DNA of 64,000 bases from Streptomyces sp. Je 1-369 (GCF_026810505.1 NZ_CP101750.1:5203501-5267500), one strand, 5' to 3'. Shown: positions 39,816 through 47,992, numbered from the stretch's first letter. Translations and numbers: made by a program. Notes: generated by a model from the sequence alone, not told the origin.

Positions 39816-41164
39816 CGCTTTTTCTTTTCCAGCAATTCATCAGCCTTAATGAGCAGTGCCGAATAGGCGGCGCTCAACTTGCGCACCTCGGAGGAGAGGG
39901 GATCATTCTGCCAGGTATGCACAAATGAATGCAGCGATTTCAAAATTAGTGCTCCGTCATCCTCTTGAGAAAACCGCCAAGCGTTCGCCAGGAGGGGATC
40001 GTCCTTCTTCGGGTCTACCTGGTTCAGGACGGCGCCGATTCTACCCTTCAGAGTGTCCTGATTCCGCCTCCACCCGAGCTTGTCAGCAACCTCAGTGACC
40101 ACGATGTCCACTACCGCCCGGACCATGATGGCCGCAACGTTGGGCATCTCATCAACCTTGATCCGCTTGGCTTCCTCGATCACGTCGGACGTTCTGAGAC
40201 TCGCGTGCCGGAGAGTCACGCCCTGGAAGAGTCTCTTCTCGAAGTCGGCCCGCTTCCGACGCCCCGGCTTGGGTGGCGTGTCGGAGGTCGCGTCAGACGC
40301 TTCGCCGTTATTGCCAGCGCTGTCACTGTCGGCGAACTTCGAGTACTTTTGCGGTTCCTCCAGCCGGTCGGCCAGCTTGGGGAGATCACCCTCCACCCTT
40401 TCCAGGTAGTCTTCCCGCTGCCTCTTGTTCTTGATCTGGTCTACAGAGACAGGGCCGGCGAGATCGTGGAAGAGTCGAACGAGAATGGGCCGGAGTTTAT
40501 CGGCCGGATAGCTTCTGAGGACGACGTCCCCATCGAAAGAGATACCGAGCCGGTTCCGAATGGCGGGATCTGCGATCATTCTTCCCAGATTGGTGATCCG
40601 ATTGCCGCGCACCGTCTGAGCATCGGACCGCAAACCCAGGTCGTCGGGGAACCAGTCATTGATTGCCTCAATGAAAAGCCGCGCTTTCTCGGTTGGGGTG
40701 GAGCGGCCGCTGAATCTACTGATCTCACCGCTGCTCCACCTGACGACCCCTACGCCGCCGTTCTCTCCGGTGTGCTTCAACCTGATCCAATGCTCGGCCT
40801 GCATCCGGCTCTCGGCCACTACACATGTAAGCCGCCGAGGGAATTCCCCGCTTTTGCCGATTGCTGCGAACTGCTTGCTCAGTTTTTCCGTGGGGGCGAG
40901 AGAGGGGTTGTGCAGCAGCTTGAGTGCTGCGACCCGACGATTTCCTTCCAGTACCACGTTCTGCGCCCCGTCGACGAGCACGATGGTCAGATCTGATGGG
41001 TTGATGCCATGCTGGCAGATGTCCCGAGCCAGCCTCAGGAGCTTGTGGTCGTCTTTCGCGAGTAGCGCAGCGATCGACTCCTCAAGGCCTCCAGTCTTGG
41101 TTGCGTACCGCGGGTTGGTTTCGTCCAGCGTCAAGGACGCTACGTGCATGCTTGCTTGCTTCAT
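39812..41164 (-). CDS. ParB/Srx-fold N-terminal domain protein of unknown function
   Basis: A 450-residue protein. The N-terminal 120 residues have the ParB/sulfiredoxin fold pattern: LTLDETNPRY near 12-20, then VLEGNRRVAALKLL (EGNRR at 73-77), the nucleotide-binding box of ParB-like NTPases. The middle is charged and helical, followed by a Ser/Thr/Pro linker near 290 and a C-terminal helical domain (about 330-445) without recognised family. Unlike plasmid ParB there is no ParA and no clear HTH. It is coupled to the downstream methylase. ATG at 41164. A/T-rich codon use as in the methylase. Confidence 0.82.
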   Translation of the reverse strand: MKQASMHVASLTLDETNPRYATKTGGLEESIAALLAKDDHKLLRLARDICQHGINPSDLTIVLVDGAQNVVLEGNRRVAALKLLHNPSLAPTEKLSKQFAAIGKSGEFPRRLTCVVAESRMQAEHWIRLKHTGENGGVGVVRWSSGEISRFSGRSTPTEKARLFIEAINDWFPDDLGLRSDAQTVRGNRITNLGRMIADPAIRNRLGISFDGDVVLRSYPADKLRPILVRLFHDLAGPVSVDQIKNKRQREDYLERVEGDLPKLADRLEEPQKYSKFADSDSAGNNGEASDATSDTPPKPGRRKRADFEKRLFQGVTLRHASLRTSDVIEEAKRIKVDEMPNVAAIMVRAVVDIVVTEVADKLGWRRNQDTLKGRIGAVLNQVDPKKDDPLLANAWRFSQEDDGALILKSLHSFVHTWQNDPLSSEVRKLSAAYSALLIKADELLEKKKR

Positions 41165-41835
41165 GCCGCTATGGTCCTCGTCTGGTACCGGTCTCGCACG
41201 GCATTTATCAAAACTAGATCATAATCGTCTTTCAGTACCCATCTGAAGGTTGAAATCAAGCCTTTTGGCTGAAAGGCGACGTCGCCGTATGGGTCGTGAG
41301 GCTGGCGGAGCGGGTTTGGTCGGTGTCCTGCCCGGTCTGTGGCTAAAGCTGCGGAGCCGACCGTCCAAGCCGGGCAGTGCGAGCCGAGCAGGAGGACGGC
41401 GGCACTCCTCACGCGAGGTGCTCGGTCTGCCGATTCTCAGGTCCGTTCCCGATCGCGTGGCTCACCAACTGGGTCTATGTCCGTGACAACGCCGACGCGC
41501 AGAGGCGATGAGCCGCGACCGTCAGCTAGCCGTTTGCGCAGTTGGCGAGTCAACTACAGGGCGGGAAACGCCTGTTGGGGTTGCTCGGGGTGTAGATGCC
41601 ATGATGGCAAGATCCCGTCGGATGCGTCAGCAAGCAGCTCGGTTGTGTTGAATCTTCAGACGCGCCCAGCGCCCTTGGCGTCCACGCGGTGCTGGGAACG
41701 TCGCGTCTTTGATCGGATTTGAAGAGCGGGGTTGAGGAGACTCGGATGTCCGCCTCGCCGGGGCGTCCCCCATACGTCCCCCAGTGGTCACGGCAACCTG
41801 TGGATTTGCAGGTCAGGACGCGCGAAGCCAGCCCG
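41165..41835. other. 671-bp end segment of the AICE, mostly non-coding
   Basis: The first 90 bp are A/T-rich and probably contain the promoter of the ParB-like/methylase operon (TATGAT on the minus strand near 41215). A minus-strand frame ending at 41161 overlaps the ParB-like ATG by 4 nt and could be a coupled leader peptide, but has no ribosome site that I trust. The rest has no convincing gene, except the arm site at 41765. Confidence 0.5.
41765..41782 (+). promoter_or_regulatory. Candidate right integrase arm site
   Basis: GTCCCCC-ATAC-GTCCCCC, 54 bp before attR, same 18-bp architecture and orientation as the site at 29432-29449. Confidence 0.55.
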
Positions 41836-41885
41836 CTGTAAATCTGCCGGCTCAGCCTTCCCAGGTTCGAATCCTGGCGCCGCCA
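41836..41885 (+). pseudogene. 3' fragment of tRNA-Tyr at attR
   Basis: The last 50 nt of the tRNA (anticodon loop to discriminator base) without any 5' half. This is the displaced original 3' end of the chromosomal gene. Confidence 0.93.
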
Positions 41886-41907
41886 CATGAAGGTAAACCC
41901 CCTCCGA
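41836..41907 (+). repeat. attR core, 72-bp direct repeat
   Basis: Identical to 29240-29311. It marks the right end of the element. Confidence 0.96.
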
Positions 41908-41936
41908 ACTGCGGAAACGTAGACCGGAGGGGGTTT
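41895..41936 (+). terminator. Original chromosomal tRNA-Tyr terminator
   Basis: 12-bp stem AAACCCCCTCCG / CGGAGGGGGTTT, then CTTCGTTT. Longer stem than the copy at the left end. Now orphaned from its tRNA; it also faces the 3' end of the NACHT gene. Confidence 0.8.
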
Positions 41937-41974
41937 CTTCGTTTGTGGTCCCAGGGTCGGCGGCGGGGCGGGCG

Positions 41975-44695
41975 TCAGAGTGGGCCCAGGCGTCCCCGTA
42001 CGACTGTCGTGGACTCCGGAAGCAGGTCCGTGCCGATGAGCGTGGTCTCCTCGGGGACACGGAGAGTGAGCAGGCTGCGGACCCGTTCCAGGGTGCTGAC
42101 GTCGATGCTCGGGTGGAGCGTTTCGATGGTGAGTTCGCACAGCTTGGGGAAGAGGCTCAGCCAGTCCCACGTGGCTCCCATGTCCGCCTCCACCCACAGA
42201 TGGGTGAGGCGCTGCCCCGGACATATGGCGACGAATTCGTCCACGGCGAGCTCGCCCGTGATCTTGATGTGGGAGCGGCCGCCGAAGCTGCGCAGTGCGT
42301 GCAGTTCGGGCAGCTTCGACACGGGGAAGTAGAGACCGTCTTCGTCGAGGTGGGCGACGACCTCCTGGCCGTACAGGTCCGTGTCGTACCTGTCCCACGC
42401 GCGTGCGAGCTCGTTGCGGACCCGTAGGTCCGGGTGGTCGCGGTACTTGGCGAGCAGCTCGATCGCGGCGTCCGTGGGGATCGGCGTGGCCGTGAGCACG
42501 GTGAAGTACGCCTCGTCGGCCACCGCCCAGTAGGCCGCCTCCTCCGCCACGGCCTGCGCCTTCTGGGCGTCCGTGGCGAACGGGTCCGGCGCGTTGGGGC
42601 GCGGCGGCAGCTCTCGCGGCCCGGGCAGCAACTCCAGTACGAAGGGTCCGATCGCCGCCAGCGCACGCGCCTGGTCCGGTGAGCGCGGCGGGATCAGGGC
42701 CGCCGCCCGCCCCTGCACCTCCGCCCGTACCGAAGGGGCGAGCTCGGTCGCGTGCTCCAGGCAGGCGGCCGCGAGGAGGTGCAGGCGGTCCCTGCCCTGG
42801 CGGGAAGCGTCCTCGCGCCTGATCAGGCCGGTGAGCAGGTACGTGCGCTCGGTGGGCCGCGCGTGGGCCACCGCCATCCTGATGACGTCCTCCCACTGGT
42901 CCAGGTGCGCGTTGGCGATCAGGAAGTCGAAGTCGAGCCCTTCGACGGCCGCCTTCGCCCCCAGGTAGTCCTGGAAGGTGCGGTGGACGAAATCCACGGA
43001 GTCCGCACTCGGCTCCCGCAGCAGGCCGCTACGGACGAGCAGATGCCGGTAGATGGCCTCCGGTGTGCCCTGCTCGGCGACCTTGGGCATGGCGGGCAGG
43101 ACCTGGCCCAGGAGCTCCACCGCGTCGGTGCGGGTCATCTCGGAGCGGCCGTTGCGGATCATCCAGTAGGCCAGTTTCTGGATCAGCTGGATGTGCTCGG
43201 CCTCGCTGACATGGATGGGCCCGCACTTGTGGACACCGCGCTCGCGGTCGCGCCGGAACAGCAGCATCGACAGGGCCGCGTCGTAGATCTCCTTGCGGCC
43301 TTGGGGGAGGTATCCGCGGCGGTCCTGGTGCAGCGCGCAGATCAGCCCGCACATCAGCGGGTTGATCGCGAGTTTGCTCAGGTCTCGCTGGGCCCGCACC
43401 GCACGCAGCAGCTCGCTGGCGTACTGGTCGCTGATGCCGGCCGCCTTGTGCCACCGCTGGATGAACTCGGCGATGTCGTCGCGCTTCATGGGGGCCAGGT
43501 CGAGCTCGGCGAAGTCGTCGTCGTGCAGCCAGCGTTCCCGTACGGCGGACGGCCGCGAGGTGACGAGCCAGCGGTTGTCGGGGTACGCGCTCAGCAACTC
43601 CCGGAGCCAGCGGCGGGCGTCGTGGCGGTCGTCCTCGGGGATCTCGTCGATCCCGTCGATCATGATGAGCCCGCGCCCCGCCTGCAGCACCCTGTCGATC
43701 CACCCGTGCGGCTGGCTGCCCGCGATCGGGCAGTCCACGGCCGACAGGAACTTGTCGGGTGTCGGGAGAGGTGCGCCGCTGCGTGTCAGGGTGCGCAGCG
43801 GGAGCACGAACGGTACGAGTCCGTAGAGGTAGAGCAGCTGTTCGTTCAGGGACCTCTTCGCCGTGGACACCGCGAGCCACTGGATGAGCGTGGTCTTCCC
43901 GGAGCCGGCGAGCCCGCGCAGGAGTACGCGGTTGCGTCCCGCGAGGACGTGGTCGGCCGGGACCATGGTGGGCGCGGTGCTCAACACGTCGGCGGCCGCG
44001 TTCAGCCGCAGATACGCCACATCGAGCCGCCAGCTCTCCGGTGCGCCCGACAGGTCGAGGCCGAAGATGCTCAGCTTGCCGTGCTTGGTCGCGATGTAGT
44101 GCGCGTACCGGTCCTCGAAGGGGCCGTCCGCGGGCGACGGGGACCGGGTGATCAGGGAGTCGATCTTCCTGGTCAACTCCTCGATTCCGCGGCTCTGTTC
44201 CAGAAGGGTGCGCGGGACGAACGTGGACCGCTGGGTGAAGAAGTTCAGGATGTGCAGGCAGGCGGTGTCCAGGACGCCCGCGTGCAGTGTGACCGCGTCG
44301 TGGGACAGGCCCAGCGTCGCCGTCCTGTTCTGCGCGCGCAGATGCTGGGAGAGCGCCAGGTGGCCGAGGCGCACCGCCTGTACGTCGTCCATTTCGAGCG
44401 TTCCGAGGGAACGCAGCGAGTCGGTGACGGCGTGGATGACGGCTCGCTTCTCGAACGACGGAAGCAGTTCCTCCACGCCGGTGGAGTGAGCGGCCCGCTT
44501 CACCAGCTCTTCCGCGATCTTGTACAGATCCTTGTCGGAGAGCGTGCGCTTCTCGCCCCGGAAGGAGACGAGACGGGACACACGGACGGGCTTGTCGACG
44601 AGATCGGCCCCGGCGCCCTCGGGCTGGAACAGCTTTCTGATCAGCGGCCCCACGACGCTCGACGCGAGCCGGGCTCCGATCACGGCGGGTTCCAT
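41975..44695 (-). CDS. NACHT-domain STAND NTPase
   Basis: A 906-residue signal-transduction NTPase. The N-terminal 190 residues are helical with no enzyme motif that I recognise. NACHT domain: Walker A RGLAGSGKTTLIQW (about 260-272), Walker B LIMIDGIDEIPEDDR (Asp347, Asp350), then LVTSRPSAVRERW. The winged-helix/helical region follows, with the STAND-typical FVHRTFQDYLGAKA. The C-terminal third is repeat-like (LDEDGLYFPVSKLPELHALRSFG; LSLFPKLCELTIETLHP), perhaps degenerate leucine-rich repeats for target sensing. Bacterial NACHT proteins include antiphage sensors. The gene starts at ATG 44695 and ends 67 nt from the AICE right end. Confidence 0.9.
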   Translation of the reverse strand: MEPAVIGARLASSVVGPLIRKLFQPEGAGADLVDKPVRVSRLVSFRGEKRTLSDKDLYKIAEELVKRAAHSTGVEELLPSFEKRAVIHAVTDSLRSLGTLEMDDVQAVRLGHLALSQHLRAQNRTATLGLSHDAVTLHAGVLDTACLHILNFFTQRSTFVPRTLLEQSRGIEELTRKIDSLITRSPSPADGPFEDRYAHYIATKHGKLSIFGLDLSGAPESWRLDVAYLRLNAAADVLSTAPTMVPADHVLAGRNRVLLRGLAGSGKTTLIQWLAVSTAKRSLNEQLLYLYGLVPFVLPLRTLTRSGAPLPTPDKFLSAVDCPIAGSQPHGWIDRVLQAGRGLIMIDGIDEIPEDDRHDARRWLRELLSAYPDNRWLVTSRPSAVRERWLHDDDFAELDLAPMKRDDIAEFIQRWHKAAGISDQYASELLRAVRAQRDLSKLAINPLMCGLICALHQDRRGYLPQGRKEIYDAALSMLLFRRDRERGVHKCGPIHVSEAEHIQLIQKLAYWMIRNGRSEMTRTDAVELLGQVLPAMPKVAEQGTPEAIYRHLLVRSGLLREPSADSVDFVHRTFQDYLGAKAAVEGLDFDFLIANAHLDQWEDVIRMAVAHARPTERTYLLTGLIRREDASRQGRDRLHLLAAACLEHATELAPSVRAEVQGRAAALIPPRSPDQARALAAIGPFVLELLPGPRELPPRPNAPDPFATDAQKAQAVAEEAAYWAVADEAYFTVLTATPIPTDAAIELLAKYRDHPDLRVRNELARAWDRYDTDLYGQEVVAHLDEDGLYFPVSKLPELHALRSFGGRSHIKITGELAVDEFVAICPGQRLTHLWVEADMGATWDWLSLFPKLCELTIETLHPSIDVSTLERVRSLLTLRVPEETTLIGTDLLPESTTVVRGRLGPL

Positions 44696-44821
44696 GACGG
44701 TCAGGATAGGGCTGCGTTCGCGGGGGAGTTGCTCAACCGCTCCATTGCCTGGCGTAGTTGACGTACGCGTCGTTGACCTGCGGCAACAGCCAGAACTGTG
44801 GAGGTCCGCCCCGGACGTCCT

Positions 44822-44853
44822 TTCGTACGCGCATCAGTGTTCGTACGTGCATC
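44822..44853. repeat. 14-nt direct repeat upstream of a small gene
   Basis: TTCGTACGCGCATC and TTCGTACGTGCATC lie 18 nt apart, about 70 nt before the small gene at 44921. Possible regulator site. Confidence 0.4.
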
Positions 44854-44920
44854 CGGCGCGCTCCGGAACGTCGCGCGGGGTCGACGAGCCGCAGGCAACC
44901 CAGGTGGGCACACTGATCAC

Positions 44921-45133
44921 ATGTCGTCCCGTCGCAGAAACTGCCCGGAGTGCCGCCGCGAGATCGCCGTCGTCGGCGGCCGCTTCGCCCGTCACGACCC
45001 GCCCGGCCCGCGCGGCGCCGGTGACCTGGTCTCCTGCCCCGGCTCCCGCAGGCAGGCCCATCTGGGCGCCGCACAGCCCGCTCTGGACGGCTACGTGGTC
45101 CCGGACCACCCCGGACAGCTCCCGCTGTTCTGA
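44921..45133 (+). CDS. Small zinc-ribbon-like protein
   Basis: A 70-residue protein: SSRRRNCPECRREIAVVGG near the start with CPEC, a further Cys in LVSCPGSR, then LPLF at the end. Possible zinc binding through a CxxC plus the later Cys. Small proteins of this type are common in Streptomyces; function unknown. ATG at 44921. The track-length upstream extension is not needed. Confidence 0.65.
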   Translation: MSSRRRNCPECRREIAVVGGRFARHDPPGPRGAGDLVSCPGSRRQAHLGAAQPALDGYVVPDHPGQLPLF

Positions 45134-45212
45134 GGGGCTCTGAGGAGCTCTGAGAGGCCCTGAGGGGCCCTCAGGCGCCTTTCCCGGCCCCTACGGCCCC
45201 TCCGGCCGACCG

Positions 45213-45869
45213 TCAGTTGCCCGCGACCGACTTGGCCGCCACCGACACCGGCACGGACCCGCTGACCAGCTCCAGCGTCAGTCCCGCCGTCGCCGGTGTC
45301 TCCAGGAGCTCGGCAAGAACCGCGGCCACGTCGTCCCGCGGAACCGGCCCGCGCCCGGTCGACGCCTCCAAGCGTACGAGGCCGGTGCCCGCGTCGTCCG
45401 TCAGCATCCCGGGACGCAGGATCGTCCAGTCGAGGGCGGCACGCGCGCGTACGTCCGCGTCGGCCTCGCCCTTGGCCCGCAGATAGGCGTCGAAGATCTC
45501 ATCGCCCTGGTGCGCGGGGTCGGCGCCCATGGACGACACGACGACGTAGCGCCGCACTCCGGCCCGCTCCGCCGCGTCCGCGAAGAGGACGGCCGCACCG
45601 CGGTCCACGGTGTTCTTGCGGTCGGCGCCGCTGCCGGGCCCCGCGCCCGCCGCGAAGACGGCCGCGTCGGCGCCGCGCAGATGCTCCGCGACCTGGTCGA
45701 CGGAAGCCGACTCCAGGTCGCACAGCACCGGTTCGGCACCGGCGTCGCGCAGGTCGGATTCCTGCCCGGCGTTACGGATCAGCCCGGCGACTTCGTCACC
45801 GCGCGCGGCGAGCAGGCGCTCCAGCCGCAGCGCGATCTGACCATGACCTCCAGCGATGACAATGCGCAT
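45213..45869 (-). CDS. NAD(P)-binding Rossmann-fold oxidoreductase (atypical SDR)
   Basis: A 218-residue protein with the nucleotide motif IAGGHGQIALRL at residues 4-15, CDLESASVDQV (Asp after strand 3), AVFAAGAGPGSG and YVVVSSMGADP, then YLRAKGEAD carrying the Lys of the YxxxK-like site. Resembles NmrA/YhfK-type sugar-epimerase-like SDRs. The substrate is unknown. ATG at 45869. Stands alone. Confidence 0.92.
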   Translation of the reverse strand: MRIVIAGGHGQIALRLERLLAARGDEVAGLIRNAGQESDLRDAGAEPVLCDLESASVDQVAEHLRGADAAVFAAGAGPGSGADRKNTVDRGAAVLFADAAERAGVRRYVVVSSMGADPAHQGDEIFDAYLRAKGEADADVRARAALDWTILRPGMLTDDAGTGLVRLEASTGRGPVPRDDVAAVLAELLETPATAGLTLELVSGSVPVSVAAKSVAGN

Positions 45870-45948
45870 ACTCCCGACCGTACGGCAGGCCGGACCCGAG
45901 CGCTCACCACGCGCGCGGGGACCCCCGACGGATCGTCACATGCCCTCA

Positions 45949-46175
45949 AGCGGAGCACCTTCATGTAAGCGGATCGCCCGCACGCGAGCGGATCGCCCGC
46001 ACGCGAGCGGACCACCCTCAGCCGAGCGGATCGCCCGCACGCAAGCGGAGTACCCCAACGCAAACAGACCCCCCACGCAAGCGGAGCACTCCCACGCAAG
46101 CGGAGCACTCCCACGCAAACGGACCCTCCCACACGAGCGGAGCACCCCCACGCAAACGGACCACCCTCACGCCGA
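45949..46175. repeat. Minisatellite, about 12 copies of an 18-19 nt unit
   Basis: Units of the type ACGCAAGCGGAGCACTCCC are repeated head to tail with substitutions. Placed immediately after the amidohydrolase stop codon (minus strand), filling the 297-bp gap. No spacers, so not CRISPR. No gene seen in this gap. Confidence 0.9.
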
Positions 46176-47468
46176 CGGCTCGTCCCCCGCGGACCGCCCC
46201 GGCACCGCCCCCGTCGACCGCCCCTGGCGCGGCAGGTCCAACGCCACCGCCGCCGCCGAATCGCAGTACTCGCGCACCGCACTGGTCCGCGCCACGACCC
46301 GTCCCCGGTGCACCACGATCCGGCTGTACGCGAGCGACAGCGCACCCGCGAGACGGTCGCCGCGCACGGCCAGCAGCTCGGCGGGGAAGCCCGCCTCCAC
46401 CCGCACCTCCGACAGCCCCATGGCCGCCCGCGCCGCCCCGCTCACCGCGCCGTACGCGTCCTCGGGCCGCAGCCCGCACCGCGACGCCAGCAAGTACGCG
46501 GCCTCCAGCGGATCCCCGCGCCCCACCGGGTTCGACACGTCCCGCATGGCCCCGCTGCCCGCGGCGACCCGCACCCCCGCCGACCGCAGCAGCCGCACGG
46601 GGGCCACCCCGCGCCGCTCCGCGTTCCCGCAGCCGCCCTGCGGCAGACAGACCACCGTGACCGCGGCCGCGGCGAGCTGCTCGGCGGTGCGCGCGGCCAC
46701 GTCCTCGGGCAGCCGTCCGAGCCCGGCGCACGGGCCGAGCGTCACACCGGCCCGCAGACCCCCCGCCATCGCGGCGAGCCGTCCCAGGCGCGCCGGATCG
46801 TCACCGTCCGTGTGCAGGTCGACGGGGCAGCCGTGCTCCGCGGCGATCTCCAGGACCGCCTCCGCGTACCCCGTGGGATCAGGGTCCAGATCGGGGCAGC
46901 CGCCCACTACGGAGGCGCCCATTTTCACCGCGTCCCGCAACATGGCGAGCCCGTCCGCGCCCGCGACACCGGTCAGCAGCCGCGGCACGGCGACGGCCGT
47001 CAGGTCGACCAGGCCCCGGAGCGAGCGCCGCGCCTGCAGTACCGCCTCCAAGGGGCCGAGTCCCTGGACGTCGCCGATCCGCACGTGCGAGCGCAGCGCC
47101 GTGGCGCCGTGCCCGAGCTGCAGCAGCGCCGCCTCGGTGGCGCGGCGCTGGACGTCCGGGGCGTCGTACGAGACCGGTCCCGCCGTGTCCGCCGACAGCG
47201 CGGTGTCGCCGTGCGCGTGGGGCTCGGCGGCCGCGGGCAGCAGGAGGTAGCCGGCGAGGTCCACGCGCGCCGTGTGGGCACTCAGGCTGCCCGCCGTGCC
47301 GACCGCCTCGATGTGCCCGCCGCCGAGCCGGACGTCCACGGTCCGGCCGTCGGTGAGCCGGGCGCCGCTGAGCAGCAGGGCCCCGGAGTCGGCGGTGGAA
47401 CCGGAACCGGGCCCGGAGGGTCCGGAGGCACCGGAGGAGTGGGGCTGCTGCGGCTGGCTGTCGGGCAT
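46167..47468 (-). CDS. Amidohydrolase family protein, cytosine deaminase-like
   Basis: A 433-residue metal-dependent hydrolase. It has the urease-like beta sandwich at the N-terminus (LLLSGARLTDGRTVDVRLGGGHIEAVG), first metal motif AEPHAHGDTAL (about residue 82), second in CPVDLHTDGDD (about 218), and a late Gly/Ser-rich segment (AAGSGAMRDVSNPVG) where the catalytic Asp of cytosine deaminases sits. The first motif has the PHAH form typical of that subgroup. Substrate not certain. ATG at 47468. The first 30 residues are Ser/Gly/Pro-rich. Confidence 0.88.
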   Translation of the reverse strand: MPDSQPQQPHSSGASGPSGPGSGSTADSGALLLSGARLTDGRTVDVRLGGGHIEAVGTAGSLSAHTARVDLAGYLLLPAAAEPHAHGDTALSADTAGPVSYDAPDVQRRATEAALLQLGHGATALRSHVRIGDVQGLGPLEAVLQARRSLRGLVDLTAVAVPRLLTGVAGADGLAMLRDAVKMGASVVGGCPDLDPDPTGYAEAVLEIAAEHGCPVDLHTDGDDPARLGRLAAMAGGLRAGVTLGPCAGLGRLPEDVAARTAEQLAAAAVTVVCLPQGGCGNAERRGVAPVRLLRSAGVRVAAGSGAMRDVSNPVGRGDPLEAAYLLASRCGLRPEDAYGAVSGAARAAMGLSEVRVEAGFPAELLAVRGDRLAGALSLAYSRIVVHRGRVVARTSAVREYCDSAAAVALDLPRQGRSTGAVPGRSAGDEPSA

Positions 47469-47669
47469 CGCGCTCCTCTGGCTCGGGGGGCGGCTGCAGT
47501 CGTCGAGGCATCAAGATCACGCAGCGCGCGTCGAGCCTAGGACGGCGGAAGGCCCGCTTCGAGGAGGAGCGGAATAGTCGTACCGGTGTGGTGCGAGTGC
47601 ACGGATGGGGTGCTCACAGACGCCTGAGACGGGCCGTCCGATGCCCCGGACAGCCCTGGCGAAACGGAT

Positions 47670-47699
47670 TTGGGCGATCGGCGACCAACCGTGTAATGT
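47670..47699 (+). promoter_or_regulatory. Promoter of the tRNA-Thr/tRNA-Met/rpmG block
   Basis: TTGGGC, 18 nt, TAATGT, ending 12 nt before the tRNA-Thr start. Confidence 0.6.
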
Positions 47700-47710
47700 C
47701 TTCATCGCTC

Positions 47711-47783
47711 GCCCCAATAGCTCAGTCGGTAGAGCGTCTCCATGGTAAGGAGAAGGTCTGCGGTTCGATTCCGCATTGGGGCT
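47711..47783 (+). tRNA. tRNA-Thr (GGT)
   Basis: 73 nt. Acceptor GCCCCAA / TTGGGGC, discriminator T, anticodon loop ATGGTAA with GGT, T loop TTCGATT. CCA not encoded. Confidence 0.97.
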
Positions 47784-47830
47784 CTGATGTCGAGTGATCC
47801 CCGCCTCCGGGCGGGGTGATCCGGCATCGC

Positions 47831-47903
47831 AGCGGTGTAGCTCAGTCGGTAGAGCAAGCGGCTCATAATCGCTGTGTCACCGGTTCAAGTCCGGTCACCG
47901 CTA
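47831..47903 (+). tRNA. tRNA-Met (CAT), elongator type
   Basis: 73 nt. Acceptor AGCGGTG / CACCGCT fully paired (first pair A-T, unlike the mismatched initiator), anticodon loop CTCATAA with CAT, discriminator A. CCA not encoded. Confidence 0.96.
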
Positions 47904-47909
47904 CTACTG

Positions 47910-47945
47910 GTAGCCGATTGTGGGGTCGGTCCTTCGATCGGCTAC
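47910..47945 (+). terminator. Hairpin between tRNA-Met and rpmG
   Basis: 9-bp stem GTAGCCGAT / ATCGGCTAC with TATTTG after it. May terminate or act as a processing site before rpmG. Confidence 0.65.
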
Positions 47946-47992
47946 TATTTGTATGCGTTCATCCGTCCATCCGTCCGTCAAGGAGCACTCAC

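Larger units (their letters stand above)
29240..41907. mobile_element. SLP1/pSAM2-type actinobacterial integrative and conjugative element (AICE), about 12.7 kb
   Basis: The element is bounded by 72-bp identical direct repeats (29240-29311, 41836-41907), the left one being the 3' half of an intact tRNA-Tyr. It contains the full AICE backbone in the usual order: int, xis, rep, SpdB-like, TraB-like translocase, GntR regulator. Cargo includes a small-gene operon, an HTH/Nudix pair and a methylase/ParB-like pair. In S. coelicolor, SLP1 uses the equivalent tRNA-Tyr site (known). All backbone genes appear intact, so excision and transfer may still be possible (inference). Confidence 0.95.

Noticed and set aside
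39812..41164. Plasmid partition protein ParB
   Set aside because: No ParA, no helix-turn-helix after the N-domain, no parS-like palindromes nearby, and a large unrelated C-terminal domain.
41161..41412. 83-codon frame overlapping the ParB-like ATG by 4 nt
   Set aside because: The overlap is suggestive, but no ribosome site or recognised motif is visible and its 5' half has an unusual composition; kept only as a note in the end-segment entry.
41250..41835. A remnant gene at the right end of the AICE
   Set aside because: Several short frames exist, none with a family motif or good start.
45949..46175. CRISPR array
   Set aside because: Units are 18-19 nt, contiguous and degenerate; there are no unique spacers and no cas genes in the window.
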